Shown in pieces: positions 17,607 to 25,274 of a stretch of DNA of 64,000 nucleotides. The notes below the pieces were generated by a model, which was given only the letters and a program-made list of their open reading frames with translations, was not told the DNA's origin and ran no database searches. Every line of letters begins with the position of its first letter. Positions within the stretch are counted from its first letter, which is position 1. Source of the DNA: JABMMZ01 sp964438995 (GTDB lineage Bacteria; Bacteroidota; Bacteroidia; NS11-12g; UBA955); assembly GCA_964438995.1 (NCBI GenBank), contig CAYTMQ010000008.1, positions 99,194-163,193 on the forward strand, read 5' to 3'. The position numbers and the translations under genes were made by a program.

Positions 17607-18893
17607 ATGAAAAACATACTACTCATTTTCAAACACGAATATTTAACTAGGGTGACTAAGAAGTCGTTTATCATCATGACACTATTAGGACCTCTATTAA
17701 TTGCTTTGTTTTACGGCTCAATAGCTGGCATTTCTTATTATCAATTAAACAAAACTGACTCTAAGTCGGTTTTGGTACTCGATCACTACAATACCCTTGG
17801 AAATGCCTTGCCTAAAAACAAATCGTATGATTTTAAACTTGTCTCTAGTTTGACCGAAGCCAAATCAGAAATTCAAAATGAAACAGCCGATTTGCTTATT
17901 GACATCAAAGATTCCACTGGTACCAATATGGACTTGTTTGCTAAGAAAAGCTTGTCAATTACAGATAAAAACGAATTAAAAGATTTATTGAACCAACATT
18001 ATTTCAATCACAAACTTGCTGAAAGAGGTTTAAGTTCAGAATTGATTGATAGCATGAAGACCAATATCAAGATGAGTGACCAATTGTTATCTGGTAAAAA
18101 TAGTGGCACTGAGGTAAAATCTGCCATTGGTTATATTGGTGCTTTCATCATTTACTTGTTTATTTTTATGTATGGAGTGATGATTATGAGAGGTGTTACT
18201 GAAGAGAAAAACAATAGAATAGTTGAAATCATTGTCTCTGCAGTTAGGCCTTTTGAATTGATGATGGGCAAAATATTGGGAGTGGCTTTGGTAGGTCTAA
18301 CCCAATTTCTGGCATGGATCATTTTATCAGGTATATTGCTTGTTGTCTTAAGTATAGTGATAGGTGTAAGTCATGGAGGTATCGATGCATCTGCTGTTGC
18401 TGAAGCACAAAAAAATGTGCCTCAGGATATGAGCTTTTTACAAGAACTAACACTGCAACTTCAAAGTTTGAATGTTGCTAAAATTATAACTGGCTTTATT
18501 GTATTTTTCTTTGGAGGATTTCTATTATACAGTTCCATCTTTGCTGCCATTGGCAGTGCTGTAGATAGCGATACAGAAACCCAACAATTTATGTTCCCAG
18601 TGTCTATGCCTTTGGTATTTGGTTTAATTATAGCTCAAATAGCCGTTATAAAAGACCCTAACAGCAGTTTGGCTGTAGCCACCAGCATGATACCTTTCAC
18701 TTCTCCTGTTGTGATGATGGTGCGTTTGCCATTCGATGTATCGTGGCTTGAAATTATAACTTCAGCTGTGATATTGTTTGGCAGTTTTATTTTTGTTGTG
18801 TGGTTGGCAGGAAAAATATACAGAATAGGAATATTGAGTTATGGACAGAAAGCCAGTTACAAGCAATTGTTTAAATGGATGATGATGAAATAG
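17607..18893 (+). CDS. ABC transporter permease (NatB/YhaP-like, ABC2 family)
   Basis: A 428-residue membrane protein: one N-terminal helix (about 20-45), a large extracytoplasmic domain (about 50-170), then five or more helices to the C-terminus. The segment IMRGVTEEKNNRIVEIIVSA around residues 191-210 is the hallmark of ABC2-type permeases of the NatB/YhaP group. It is translated directly after the ATPase gene (4-base gap), so the two form one exporter. It ends 4 bases from the convergent GNAT gene with no obvious terminator between them. Confidence 0.9.
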   Translation: MKNILLIFKHEYLTRVTKKSFIIMTLLGPLLIALFYGSIAGISYYQLNKTDSKSVLVLDHYNTLGNALPKNKSYDFKLVSSLTEAKSEIQNETADLLIDIKDSTGTNMDLFAKKSLSITDKNELKDLLNQHYFNHKLAERGLSSELIDSMKTNIKMSDQLLSGKNSGTEVKSAIGYIGAFIIYLFIFMYGVMIMRGVTEEKNNRIVEIIVSAVRPFELMMGKILGVALVGLTQFLAWIILSGILLVVLSIVIGVSHGGIDASAVAEAQKNVPQDMSFLQELTLQLQSLNVAKIITGFIVFFFGGFLLYSSIFAAIGSAVDSDTETQQFMFPVSMPLVFGLIIAQIAVIKDPNSSLAVATSMIPFTSPVVMMVRLPFDVSWLEIITSAVILFGSFIFVVWLAGKIYRIGILSYGQKASYKQLFKWMMMK

Positions 18894-18897
18894 TAGA

Positions 18898-19347
18898 TTA
18901 GAATTCTACCCAAGCATTAAGCCATTCTGGATCAAACCCTGAATTAAACGACTTATAAAAATCTATTGCAGGTTGGTTCCAGTCGAGCACCTGCCATTGC
19001 AAGCGTTTGTAACCATTGTCTTTGGCATAAGTTAAAGTATGCTGAAACAAGGCTTTGCCAAACCCATTGCCTCTCATAGATTCTGTAACAATTAAATCTT
19101 CAAGATACAACACTGGTCCTTTCCAAGTTGAATATCGAATGTAATTGAGTGACATTCCAACGATTTTACCTTCAAATTCTGCAACGAAACAAATAAATAA
19201 AGGTTGTTGACCAAAGCCATGTTTGACCAATTGTTCAGGTGTATTGATGACGTCGTTAGGTGCTTTTTCAAAGATGGCCAATTCGACAATCAAATCGAAA
19301 ACAGCCGTCATATCAGAAGGTGTTGCGTTTCGAATTATTAGACTCAT
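18898..19347 (-). CDS. GNAT family N-acetyltransferase
   Basis: A 149-residue single-domain acetyltransferase. The acetyl-CoA pyrophosphate loop RGNGFG is at residues 92-97, preceded by the LYLEDLIVTESM strand. The ending (WQVLDWNQPAIDFYKSFN) resembles diamine N-acetyltransferases of the SSAT type, in which that Trp-Asn-x-x-Ala-x-x-x-Tyr region is conserved, so a small amine or polyamine substrate is plausible. Its ATG overlaps the stop codon of the S4-domain gene by 4 bases. Confidence 0.85.
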   Translation of the reverse strand: MSLIIRNATPSDMTAVFDLIVELAIFEKAPNDVINTPEQLVKHGFGQQPLFICFVAEFEGKIVGMSLNYIRYSTWKGPVLYLEDLIVTESMRGNGFGKALFQHTLTYAKDNGYKRLQWQVLDWNQPAIDFYKSFNSGFDPEWLNAWVEF

Positions 19348-19556
19348 TCTACAATTATAGTGATATCTTCAATAGATATGGTATCACCTTTTCTAACTTT
19401 ATAGCGTTTTCTGGTTTCAGTTTCGCCATTGCAAAACACCATACCTTCAAGCACCAATTCAGATGCATGAGCACCAGATTCAGCAACACCAGTAAATTTA
19501 AGTAATTGTATTAGGGGGATAAATTCCTCTTTTAGAGGAAATGTGATGGTGTTCAT
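19344..19556 (-). CDS. Small S4-domain RNA-binding protein (YbcJ/RlbA-like)
   Basis: A 70-residue protein that is essentially one S4 RNA-binding domain. PLIQLLKFTGVAESGAHASE forms the first helices, followed by the conserved turn LEGMVFCNGETETRKRYKVRKGD. Stand-alone S4 proteins of this size (YbcJ in E. coli) bind structured RNA, often ribosomal, but their exact role is poorly known. It overlaps its upstream neighbour by one base (TAATG) and its downstream neighbour by 4 bases, so the three genes form one transcript. Confidence 0.85.
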   Translation of the reverse strand: MNTITFPLKEEFIPLIQLLKFTGVAESGAHASELVLEGMVFCNGETETRKRYKVRKGDTISIEDITIIVE

Positions 19557-19894
19557 TATCTCACCACCAGCTTTTGAACTGAAGAGTGGTCACCGTTGAC
19601 CATTTTAGCAAGGTAAACTCCCTTGTCTAATTTAATTTCATCCATTCTCACTGTGAAACTTCCTTTTTTGATTTCTTCATCAGTAAGCGTGTGGTTGTAT
19701 ACTACCTGACCAATAACGTTGGTAATTGCGAAGGTGTAAGTTTGACCAGCTTTGAATTCGACATCAAAATTTACTTGCAAAACATCACCAGTCATAGGGT
19801 TAGGATACAATTTGAATGCAACCGGGTTAGGGTTTGCAGACACTGTACTAACAGCCAATAATAAGGTAAGAATGAAAGCGTAGAATTTTTTCAT
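19556..19894 (-). CDS. Secreted protein consisting only of a T9SS type A sorting domain
   Basis: A 112-residue protein: a signal peptide (about 1-20, MKKFYAFILTLLLAVSTVSA) followed almost at once by a Por-secretion-tail domain. Visible are the LYPNPMTGDVLQVNF motif, the ITNVIGQVVYNHTL strand, GSFTVRMDEIKLDKGVYLAKM and the terminal SSVQKLVVR. Such domains normally sit at the end of large cargo proteins and direct them through the type IX secretion system; here there is no cargo. Start: the ATG at 19892-19894, preceded by a -7 element 5 bases away; an upstream in-frame start would wreck the signal peptide. Could be a domain remnant or a free adaptor or competitor. Confidence 0.82.
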   Translation of the reverse strand: MKKFYAFILTLLLAVSTVSANPNPVAFKLYPNPMTGDVLQVNFDVEFKAGQTYTFAITNVIGQVVYNHTLTDEEIKKGSFTVRMDEIKLDKGVYLAKMVNGDHSSVQKLVVR

Positions 19895-19899
19895 TGCTG

Positions 19900-19932
19900 C
19901 AAAGATACACAAATTTCTGATTTTTAGAGCAA
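19900..19932 (-). promoter_or_regulatory. Promoter for the sorting-domain / S4 / GNAT gene set
   Basis: TATCTTTG (complement of 19900-19907) ends 5 bases before the ATG; a TTG (complement of 19930-19932) lies 22 bases further upstream, slightly longer than the ideal spacer. The predicted transcript starts at or next to the ATG, so it would be leaderless. Confidence 0.55.
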
Positions 19933-19967
19933 AAAAAAATGCAGCCATCGAAAAATAGCTGCATTTT
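19931..19967 (-). terminator. Terminator of the small lipoprotein gene
   Basis: On the minus strand AAAATGCAGC and GCTGCATTTT form a 10-bp stem around a 12-base loop, followed by a run of T (complement of 19931-19939). It lies just after the lipoprotein stop codon at 19984. The hairpin overlaps the -33 region of the next gene. Confidence 0.85.
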
Positions 19968-19983
19968 AAAGATTGTTAATAAA

Positions 19984-20202
19984 TTAGTGAGCTGGAGCAG
20001 CTGGAGCAGCTGGAGCAGCTTCTGGAGTTGCAGCTGGTGCCATTGAATCAGTAGTTGCAGGAGCAACTGGAGCAGTTTCAGCTGGAGTAGCTTCAGTAGC
20101 AGTAGCTGGAGAATCTGTAGCAGTTGTTTCTGTTTCTTTTGCAGCGTTGTTGCAAGCTGTGAAAGCGAATGCAGCGATAGCGATAACTAATAATTTTTTC
20201 AT
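19984..20202 (-). CDS. Small Ala/Thr/Pro-rich lipoprotein
   Basis: A 72-residue protein. MKKLLVIAIAAFAFTACNN is a lipoprotein signal peptide with the lipobox FTAC, the Cys being residue 17. The mature part is low complexity: Ala, Thr, Pro and Glu, ending in a tandem AAP repeat encoded by a perfect 9-base repeat (around 19990-20018). It has no recognisable fold; proteins of this kind are probably surface or periplasmic spacers. It has its own promoter and terminator, so it is monocistronic. Confidence 0.75.
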   Translation of the reverse strand: MKKLLVIAIAAFAFTACNNAAKETETTATDSPATATEATPAETAPVAPATTDSMAPAATPEAAPAAPAAPAH

Positions 20203-20230
20203 TTTTCTATTTTATAATTAAAATTGGGTG

Positions 20231-20238
20231 CAAATTTA
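20231..20238 (-). promoter_or_regulatory. -7 promoter element of the small lipoprotein gene
   Basis: TAAATTTG on the minus strand, 28 bases before the ATG at 20202. No TTG lies at the expected -33 spacing, so this rests on the -7 match alone. Confidence 0.4.
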
Positions 20239-20298
20239 TACAATTCAATCTGAATAAAAAACACTTAGTCCAAAAAATATTCACACTTTGTGTATTTT

Positions 20299-22107
20299 TT
20301 ATGACATCACTTGTTTAGCGTAACGTTCTCTATCTGTTTGTTTTAAGTATATTTTTCTGATTCTCAATGATTTAGGCGTAAGTTCCACATACTCATCCTT
20401 TTGTATGTACTCTAAAGCTTCTTCCAAAGAAAATTGTCTTTTTGGCGCTAACTTAGCTGAATCATCCTTTCCTGCAGCTCTAAAGTTGGTTAATTGCTTC
20501 GCTCTAACCAAGTTTAATACCATGTCGTCTTGTCTGTTGTTTTCACCTACTACCTGACCTTCGTAAATATCTTCACCTGGCTCAATAAAGAAAACACCTC
20601 TGTCTGACATTTTATCTATAGAATACGCTGTGCTTGGACCCGTTTCCATACTTACCAAAGAGCCATTGGTTCTTCCTGCGATTTCACCTTTCCATGGTTC
20701 GTAATCAACAAATCTGTGCGCCATAATAGCTTCACCTTGTGTAGCAGTTAACATAGCACTTCTCAATCCCATCAAACCTCTTGAAGGAATCTTAAATTCT
20801 AAGTGTTGCATGTCGCCTTTTGGCTGCATGATCAACAACTCACCTTTTTTCTGAGTTGCCAATTCAATTACCTTTCCTGAGAATTCTTCTGGTACGTCAA
20901 CTACCAACATTTCTATTGGCTCACATTTAACACCATCAATTTCTTTGATGATTACTCGTGGCATACCTACTTGTAACTCGTATCCTTCTCTTCTCATTGT
21001 TTCAATCAAGATAGATAAGTGCAACACACCTCTACCGTATACCAATATACTATCAGGACTATCGGTATCTTCTATTTTTAGAGCCAAGTTTTTCTCAGTC
21101 TCTTTTTCTAATCTTTCTCTAACGTGTCTTGATGTAACAAATTTACCTTCTTTACCAAAGAATGGAGAGTTGTTGATGGTGAACACCATACTCATGGTAG
21201 GCTCATCAATTTTAATTTTCTCCATACCTTCAGGATTTTCATAATCAGCTACAACATCTCCGATTTGGAAATTTTCTATACCAACAATAGCACAGATATC
21301 ACCATTGATCAATTCTCCTACTTTCTTTTTACCTAATCCTTCAAAAGTATACAGTTCTTTAACCCTCATTTTAGCCATAGAACCATCGTTCTTAACCAAA
21401 GTAACAGGTTGGTTTTCTTTGATAGTACCTCTGTGGATTTTACCAACTGCAATTCTACCTAGGTAGTTGCTGTAATCTAATGAAGTGATTTGCATTTGCA
21501 AGGTTCCTTCGTTTTCTTTTGGTGCTGGTACGTAGTCAAGTATGCAATCCAATAATGGCGCGATGTTATCGGTTTTTTGTTTGTAATCAGTGCTCATCCA
21601 ACCTTGTTTGCTACTTCCGTAAATAGTTGGGAAACTCAATTGCGCTTCTGATGCTTCAAGGTTGAAGAACAAATCAAATACAGCTTCGTGTACTTCGTCT
21701 GGACGACAGTTTTCTTTATCTACTTTATTGATCAATAGAATTGGTTTTAATCCCAATTGTAAGGCTTTTTGTAGTACGAATCTTGTTTGTGGCATTGGAC
21801 CCTCGAAAGCGTCCACCAACAATACAACACCGTCAGCCATTTTCAAAACACGCTCAACTTCACCACCAAAGTCGGCGTGACCAGGGGTGTCGATGATGTT
21901 AATTTTTATGCCTTTGTATTGTACTGACACGTTTTTAGAGAAGATGGTGATACCTCTTTCACGCTCTAAATCGTTGTTGTCAAGGATTAATTCACCTGAT
22001 TCTTCGTTCTCACGGAAAAGGTTACAGTGGTGTAAAATTTTGTCTACCAATGTCGTTTTACCGTGGTCAACGTGTGCAATAATTGCGATATTTCTTATGG
22101 CTTGCAT
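20299..22107 (-). CDS. typA: Ribosome-associated translational GTPase TypA/BipA
   Basis: TypA/BipA (602 aa) is an EF-G-like GTPase that helps 50S assembly and growth under stress or cold. G1 AHVDHGKT is at residues 11-18, G3 DTPGH at 73-77 and G4 NKVD at 127-130; the C-terminal half has the TypA-specific GRTNGSLVSMETGPSTAYS region. Start: the ATG at 22105-22107 giving MQAIRNIAIIAHVD; upstream in-frame residues are not conserved and lie over the promoter. Monocistronic; the downstream gene has its own promoter. Confidence 0.95.
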   Translation of the reverse strand: MQAIRNIAIIAHVDHGKTTLVDKILHHCNLFRENEESGELILDNNDLERERGITIFSKNVSVQYKGIKINIIDTPGHADFGGEVERVLKMADGVVLLVDAFEGPMPQTRFVLQKALQLGLKPILLINKVDKENCRPDEVHEAVFDLFFNLEASEAQLSFPTIYGSSKQGWMSTDYKQKTDNIAPLLDCILDYVPAPKENEGTLQMQITSLDYSNYLGRIAVGKIHRGTIKENQPVTLVKNDGSMAKMRVKELYTFEGLGKKKVGELINGDICAIVGIENFQIGDVVADYENPEGMEKIKIDEPTMSMVFTINNSPFFGKEGKFVTSRHVRERLEKETEKNLALKIEDTDSPDSILVYGRGVLHLSILIETMRREGYELQVGMPRVIIKEIDGVKCEPIEMLVVDVPEEFSGKVIELATQKKGELLIMQPKGDMQHLEFKIPSRGLMGLRSAMLTATQGEAIMAHRFVDYEPWKGEIAGRTNGSLVSMETGPSTAYSIDKMSDRGVFFIEPGEDIYEGQVVGENNRQDDMVLNLVRAKQLTNFRAAGKDDSAKLAPKRQFSLEEALEYIQKDEYVELTPKSLRIRKIYLKQTDRERYAKQVMS

Positions 22108-22124
22108 GTATTTAAAAAAGTTTG

Positions 22125-22132
22125 CAAAGATA
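22125..22132 (-). promoter_or_regulatory. -7 promoter element of typA
   Basis: TATCTTTG on the minus strand, 17 bases before the typA ATG. No clear TTG is found at the -33 distance (an ATG occurs there). It supports the shorter typA start. Confidence 0.5.
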
Positions 22133-22186
22133 GGTATAATTCTTCGAAATACCATGTTATGATAATATGAAGGTTCTTTAAACAGG

Positions 22187-22212
22187 AAAACGGCCACTTT
22201 TGCGGCCGTTTT
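22187..22212 (-). terminator. Terminator after the second gldM-gldN pair
   Basis: AAAACGGCC and GGCCGTTTT form a 9-bp inverted repeat around 8 bases, 35 bases after the gldN2 stop. On the minus strand the 3' arm ends in TTTT. It separates the gld genes from typA. Confidence 0.75.
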
Positions 22213-22247
22213 CACTGTTACTCAAGCTTCACAAAAGATCATTCGTT

Positions 22248-23093
22248 TTAGTACTGCCAAAGGTCGTGCTCAAAAACAAAAAGGTCGTTTTTAATTTCCT
22301 CTGCTTTTAGGAGAGCACCTACCTGGTCGTTCTCATATTCCTGAAATTGGTTGATGTATAAATCAAAAACATTCGACTGAAACACGATGTAACTGTCAAA
22401 CATTCGCATTTGAAATAGGTCATCGTAATTCAATCTCGCTGCATCATTGTAGGTATTAAAATACTCCCAATGACTCATCATATCTCTTAATCTTTGATCC
22501 ATTTTAATCCAGCACAATGGTTGTTCTTGTGCCGTGATACCAGAGGTTATCTGTCTCTTATATATTGGTGCTATCCCCAATATGACAGGCTTGAAAACAC
22601 TGTGCTTGGCATCAAAGTACCAATCTTCCATAATCCAGAATTTTTTGATATCGTCGGCTCCCATCGCCTCCATGTAAGTGGTATCTACAACATAACTGGG
22701 ATCTTCAGGATCTGGTGCAATAGTGGTAACGACTTCGTAAGACAATTTGATTCTGTATTCTAGTGTATTTAGAATTGAAGCCATAGAATCGGTTCTGTAA
22801 GCCGTTATACCGCCTTCCCATAATTCATCCATCAAGTGTTGAGCAAAAGAGCTTCGAGGCCATTCCATTGACTTGTTCATCTTCTGCCTGACATCAATGC
22901 ATCTAATGATGCGCTTACTTGATTTCATATCTCTTTCAATTCTATTGACTAATGGTGGTTGAGTGCGTTCTTGAACTGCCACTTTTGTATAGGAAGGTGC
23001 TTCTCCGCTTATCCATTCTAGATAATTGATTTGCGCTTTTGGTGATAGATACATCATCAATAAAGCGATGGTTAAAATTGCTTTTAGTTTCAT
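22248..23093 (-). CDS. gldN: Gliding motility / T9SS ring protein GldN, second copy
   Basis: A 281-residue periplasmic protein with a signal peptide (MKLKAILTIALLMMYLSPKA, before Q). It matches the first GldN of the window along its whole length: CIDVRQKMNKSMEWP (about 64-78), FWIMEDWYFDAKHSVFKP (about 151-168), EQPLCWIKMD, and the ending FEHDLWQY. GldN/PorN binds GldK/PorK in a ring under the outer membrane and contacts the GldM tip. It starts 1 base after the second gldM, so the two are translated as a pair. Flavobacterium has a comparable GldN paralogue called GldO; here the whole M-N pair is doubled. Confidence 0.9.
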   Translation of the reverse strand: MKLKAILTIALLMMYLSPKAQINYLEWISGEAPSYTKVAVQERTQPPLVNRIERDMKSSKRIIRCIDVRQKMNKSMEWPRSSFAQHLMDELWEGGITAYRTDSMASILNTLEYRIKLSYEVVTTIAPDPEDPSYVVDTTYMEAMGADDIKKFWIMEDWYFDAKHSVFKPVILGIAPIYKRQITSGITAQEQPLCWIKMDQRLRDMMSHWEYFNTYNDAARLNYDDLFQMRMFDSYIVFQSNVFDLYINQFQEYENDQVGALLKAEEIKNDLFVFEHDLWQY

Positions 23094-23094
23094 G

Positions 23095-24684
23095 TTATTT
23101 AATTTTTATGGTAAAACCTTCTAATTTTATTTCTCCATTCGGACCATTTGCTCGTATTTCATCAAAGTAAAGTAAATCACCTGATTTAGTAGATTTTACT
23201 ATGTTCTTAATTGGGTCTGTAGAATTACCATTTACAGTTGCAGTTGCAGAATTCATACTTTTTGTTGACCAAGAGGTTACTTTGTATTTTGTAATGTTGT
23301 ACCGAACGCCGTTGAAATAAAAATCTTCTAGATAGGCATAAATGGTTCTTTGGGCTAAAATCTCAGTTTGTGTATATGTGCCCGGATCATAACTGCCATA
23401 CTTTATTTTTGGTTTCGGAACCTTGCGCAATTTGTAATTCATAGCCCCCATGTCTTTGATGCTGCCATCTTGCATTCTTGCTTTTACAAATACTTTACCT
23501 TCTTTAGCTGTTCCAGTCACTGTAGCGGTGTATTTTCCTCCACCCAACGACTTTAATGATATCCCATTATTTGAAGTCACAATGGTATTTTCGGGTGTTA
23601 CACCAGGCACTGATATAGACATTGGATTTTCGAGTCCAAAGAACAACACATTCATGTTATCTGCCGAAATGGTTGCCGAAGCTTGAAATGAATTCCAAAC
23701 TATAGGAATTGATTTCACCATAATTGGGTTGCCAGTTTCTGGATCAATAGATTCTATTTGTGCTTCTACTTTGTGTGCGCCTGTACCGGTAGCTGGAATG
23801 GTAATACTTCCAACTCCATTTACCACTTGAATTGGATTTCCATTAACGAACATCGAATTGGCTGTTTTAGAATCGTAGGTTACCAACGCAACTTTGGCTT
23901 TGAATGATTCGCCACTCATAACAGTTTGTTGTTCTGGTATAATCATGGCCATTTGTTGGTCGTTGGTTAGTGTTGAAATATTGATGTTCTCACTTAGTAT
24001 GTTCAATATTTCGGCTTCCAATAATTTACAGTCGTGTTGTGTTTTGGTCAGTAAAGTGACAACACTGGCAAGAGGGGCATTTTCAAGATACTGAGAGACC
24101 CAAGTGGATTTGTCTAAGGCTGTTGATTTTGGATCTAGAGCTTTGAATTGTGTTGATTGTTCGAGACGCTTTGCAATCTGTTCTCCATTTCGTGTAGATT
24201 TAACAAGAGCAATAAGTGTATTGCGAGTGGTATTGATTTTCTCTTGAAGGATTTTACCATTTCCCAACCCATCGTCTATAAAATAATGGGCATGTTCTTC
24301 CATATCGTCTGGACGTTTCAGTTCGGGTACTTTTGAATTCGATGGATTCTCTTCGTCTCTTCCTCCCCCATTTTTGATGATGTCTTTTTTGACTTGTTCT
24401 ACATACTGACAGAAATCTGCAGATACTTTTCTGGTTTGTTCGGCAAGCTTATACCATTCCTCTGTTCTTGCTTTCGACTTAGGATTTTCCATTTTAGTTT
24501 TAAAGGTATTGAACATTTCGATGTTGCGTTTTTCTGTATTGTCGTTGGCATTGATATATGACAATTCGAATAGATAAAACGATTTTAAAATCTCTCTCGA
24601 GACATTGAGAGCTAGCATTGCGATTAACACGAGGTACATCATGTTAATCATCTTTTGTCGTGGTGTTAGTTTAGTCGTGGCCAT
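23095..24684 (-). CDS. gldM: Gliding motility / T9SS motor protein GldM, second copy
   Basis: A 529-residue protein with one N-terminal transmembrane helix (about 12-33; KMINMMYLVLIAMLALNVS) and a long periplasmic part of stacked beta domains. Arg9 in the TPRQKM stretch is the conserved residue thought to work with the GldL glutamate in the proton channel. The segment MNVLFFGLENPMSISVPGVT is shared nearly word for word with the first copy, while the first 250 residues and the last domain differ more. There is no adjacent gldL or gldK: this pair must share the first copy's L and K or use others elsewhere. Intact frame, hence probably functional. Confidence 0.92.
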   Translation of the reverse strand: MATTKLTPRQKMINMMYLVLIAMLALNVSREILKSFYLFELSYINANDNTEKRNIEMFNTFKTKMENPKSKARTEEWYKLAEQTRKVSADFCQYVEQVKKDIIKNGGGRDEENPSNSKVPELKRPDDMEEHAHYFIDDGLGNGKILQEKINTTRNTLIALVKSTRNGEQIAKRLEQSTQFKALDPKSTALDKSTWVSQYLENAPLASVVTLLTKTQHDCKLLEAEILNILSENINISTLTNDQQMAMIIPEQQTVMSGESFKAKVALVTYDSKTANSMFVNGNPIQVVNGVGSITIPATGTGAHKVEAQIESIDPETGNPIMVKSIPIVWNSFQASATISADNMNVLFFGLENPMSISVPGVTPENTIVTSNNGISLKSLGGGKYTATVTGTAKEGKVFVKARMQDGSIKDMGAMNYKLRKVPKPKIKYGSYDPGTYTQTEILAQRTIYAYLEDFYFNGVRYNITKYKVTSWSTKSMNSATATVNGNSTDPIKNIVKSTKSGDLLYFDEIRANGPNGEIKLEGFTIKIK

Positions 24685-25040
24685 GTTATTTAATGTTGTT
24701 TATTAGTTGTTTGTATGGTGTGAATAGCATCGACAAAAGAGGTCTGTTTTCATTGACGAAAAACTATATCGGCAATAAACTATTATACCTTAAAAATTAA
24801 GGATTAAAATGACATCAATTGAAGAAAATAAGATTGCTGTTGATAAGCAATAAAAGAAGTAAAAAAAAATACGGTTCTTAATGAGAATTCGAACTAGGTA
24901 TCTTTATAGAAATGTGGTTTTAAAAAAGCGTAGATATTCATGATTCTTTTTATTTAAATGCTATACTTATAACGTTTAAACAAGCGCTGATATTGCCTAA
25001 ATTTCCACTCAAAAATTCAATAGTAATCAACATTATAGAA
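24685..25040. other. AT-rich intergenic segment before the second gldM
   Basis: About 350 bases without a supportable gene. The longest plus-strand reading frame noticed (from 24808) is only 14 codons. No remnant of gldL is recognisable in any frame by eye, and I find no good -33/-7 pair for the second gldM, so its promoter is unidentified. Confidence 0.5.
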
Positions 25041-25187
25041 CAACCAACCTTGTAAGGTTGGTTGACCTGGAAATTTCAACCTTGTAAGGTTGGTTCTACG
25101 ACAAAATACAACCTTGTAAGGTTGGTTCTACGGCAAAATACAACCTTGTAAGGTTGTTACAATACAAAATTCAACCTTGTAAGGTTG
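25041..25187. repeat. Tandem array of five palindromic repeats, 32-bp period
   Basis: The 16-base core CAACCTTGTAAGGTTG (7-bp arms around GT) occurs five times, beginning at 25045, 25077, 25109, 25141 and 25172, a period of 32, 32, 32 and 31 bases. In the first copy the arms extend to 11 bp (25041-25064). The 16-base intervals are partly conserved (copies 2-4 share GTTCTACG.CAAAATA or parts of it), so this is a diverging tandem repeat and not a CRISPR. Each core can fold as a small hairpin in RNA. A relative with mismatches lies at 55687-55706. Confidence 0.9.
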
Positions 25188-25220
25188 GCGACCTATACAA
25201 TTAGCAGAATAAGGGGCAAA

Positions 25221-25253
25221 AAAAAACCTGAGCTTTGAGGGCTCAGGTTTTTT
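25221..25253 (-). terminator. Strong terminator after gldKLMN
   Basis: AAAAAACCTGAGC and GCTCAGGTTTTTT form a 13-bp perfect stem around a 7-base loop, 22 bases after the gldN stop on the minus strand, with T tracts on both sides. It should stop most transcription before the repeat array and the second gldM-gldN pair. Confidence 0.9.
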
Positions 25254-25274
25254 TAATGTGTTTAATCTATTACA

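Noticed and set aside
24808..24852. Small peptide gene in the gap before the second gldM
   Set aside because: Only 14 codons, without promoter or conserved features.
25041..25187. CRISPR array
   Set aside because: The regular 32-base period and palindromic repeats look CRISPR-like, but repeats are only 16-24 bases, the intervals are similar to each other and short, and no cas gene is present.
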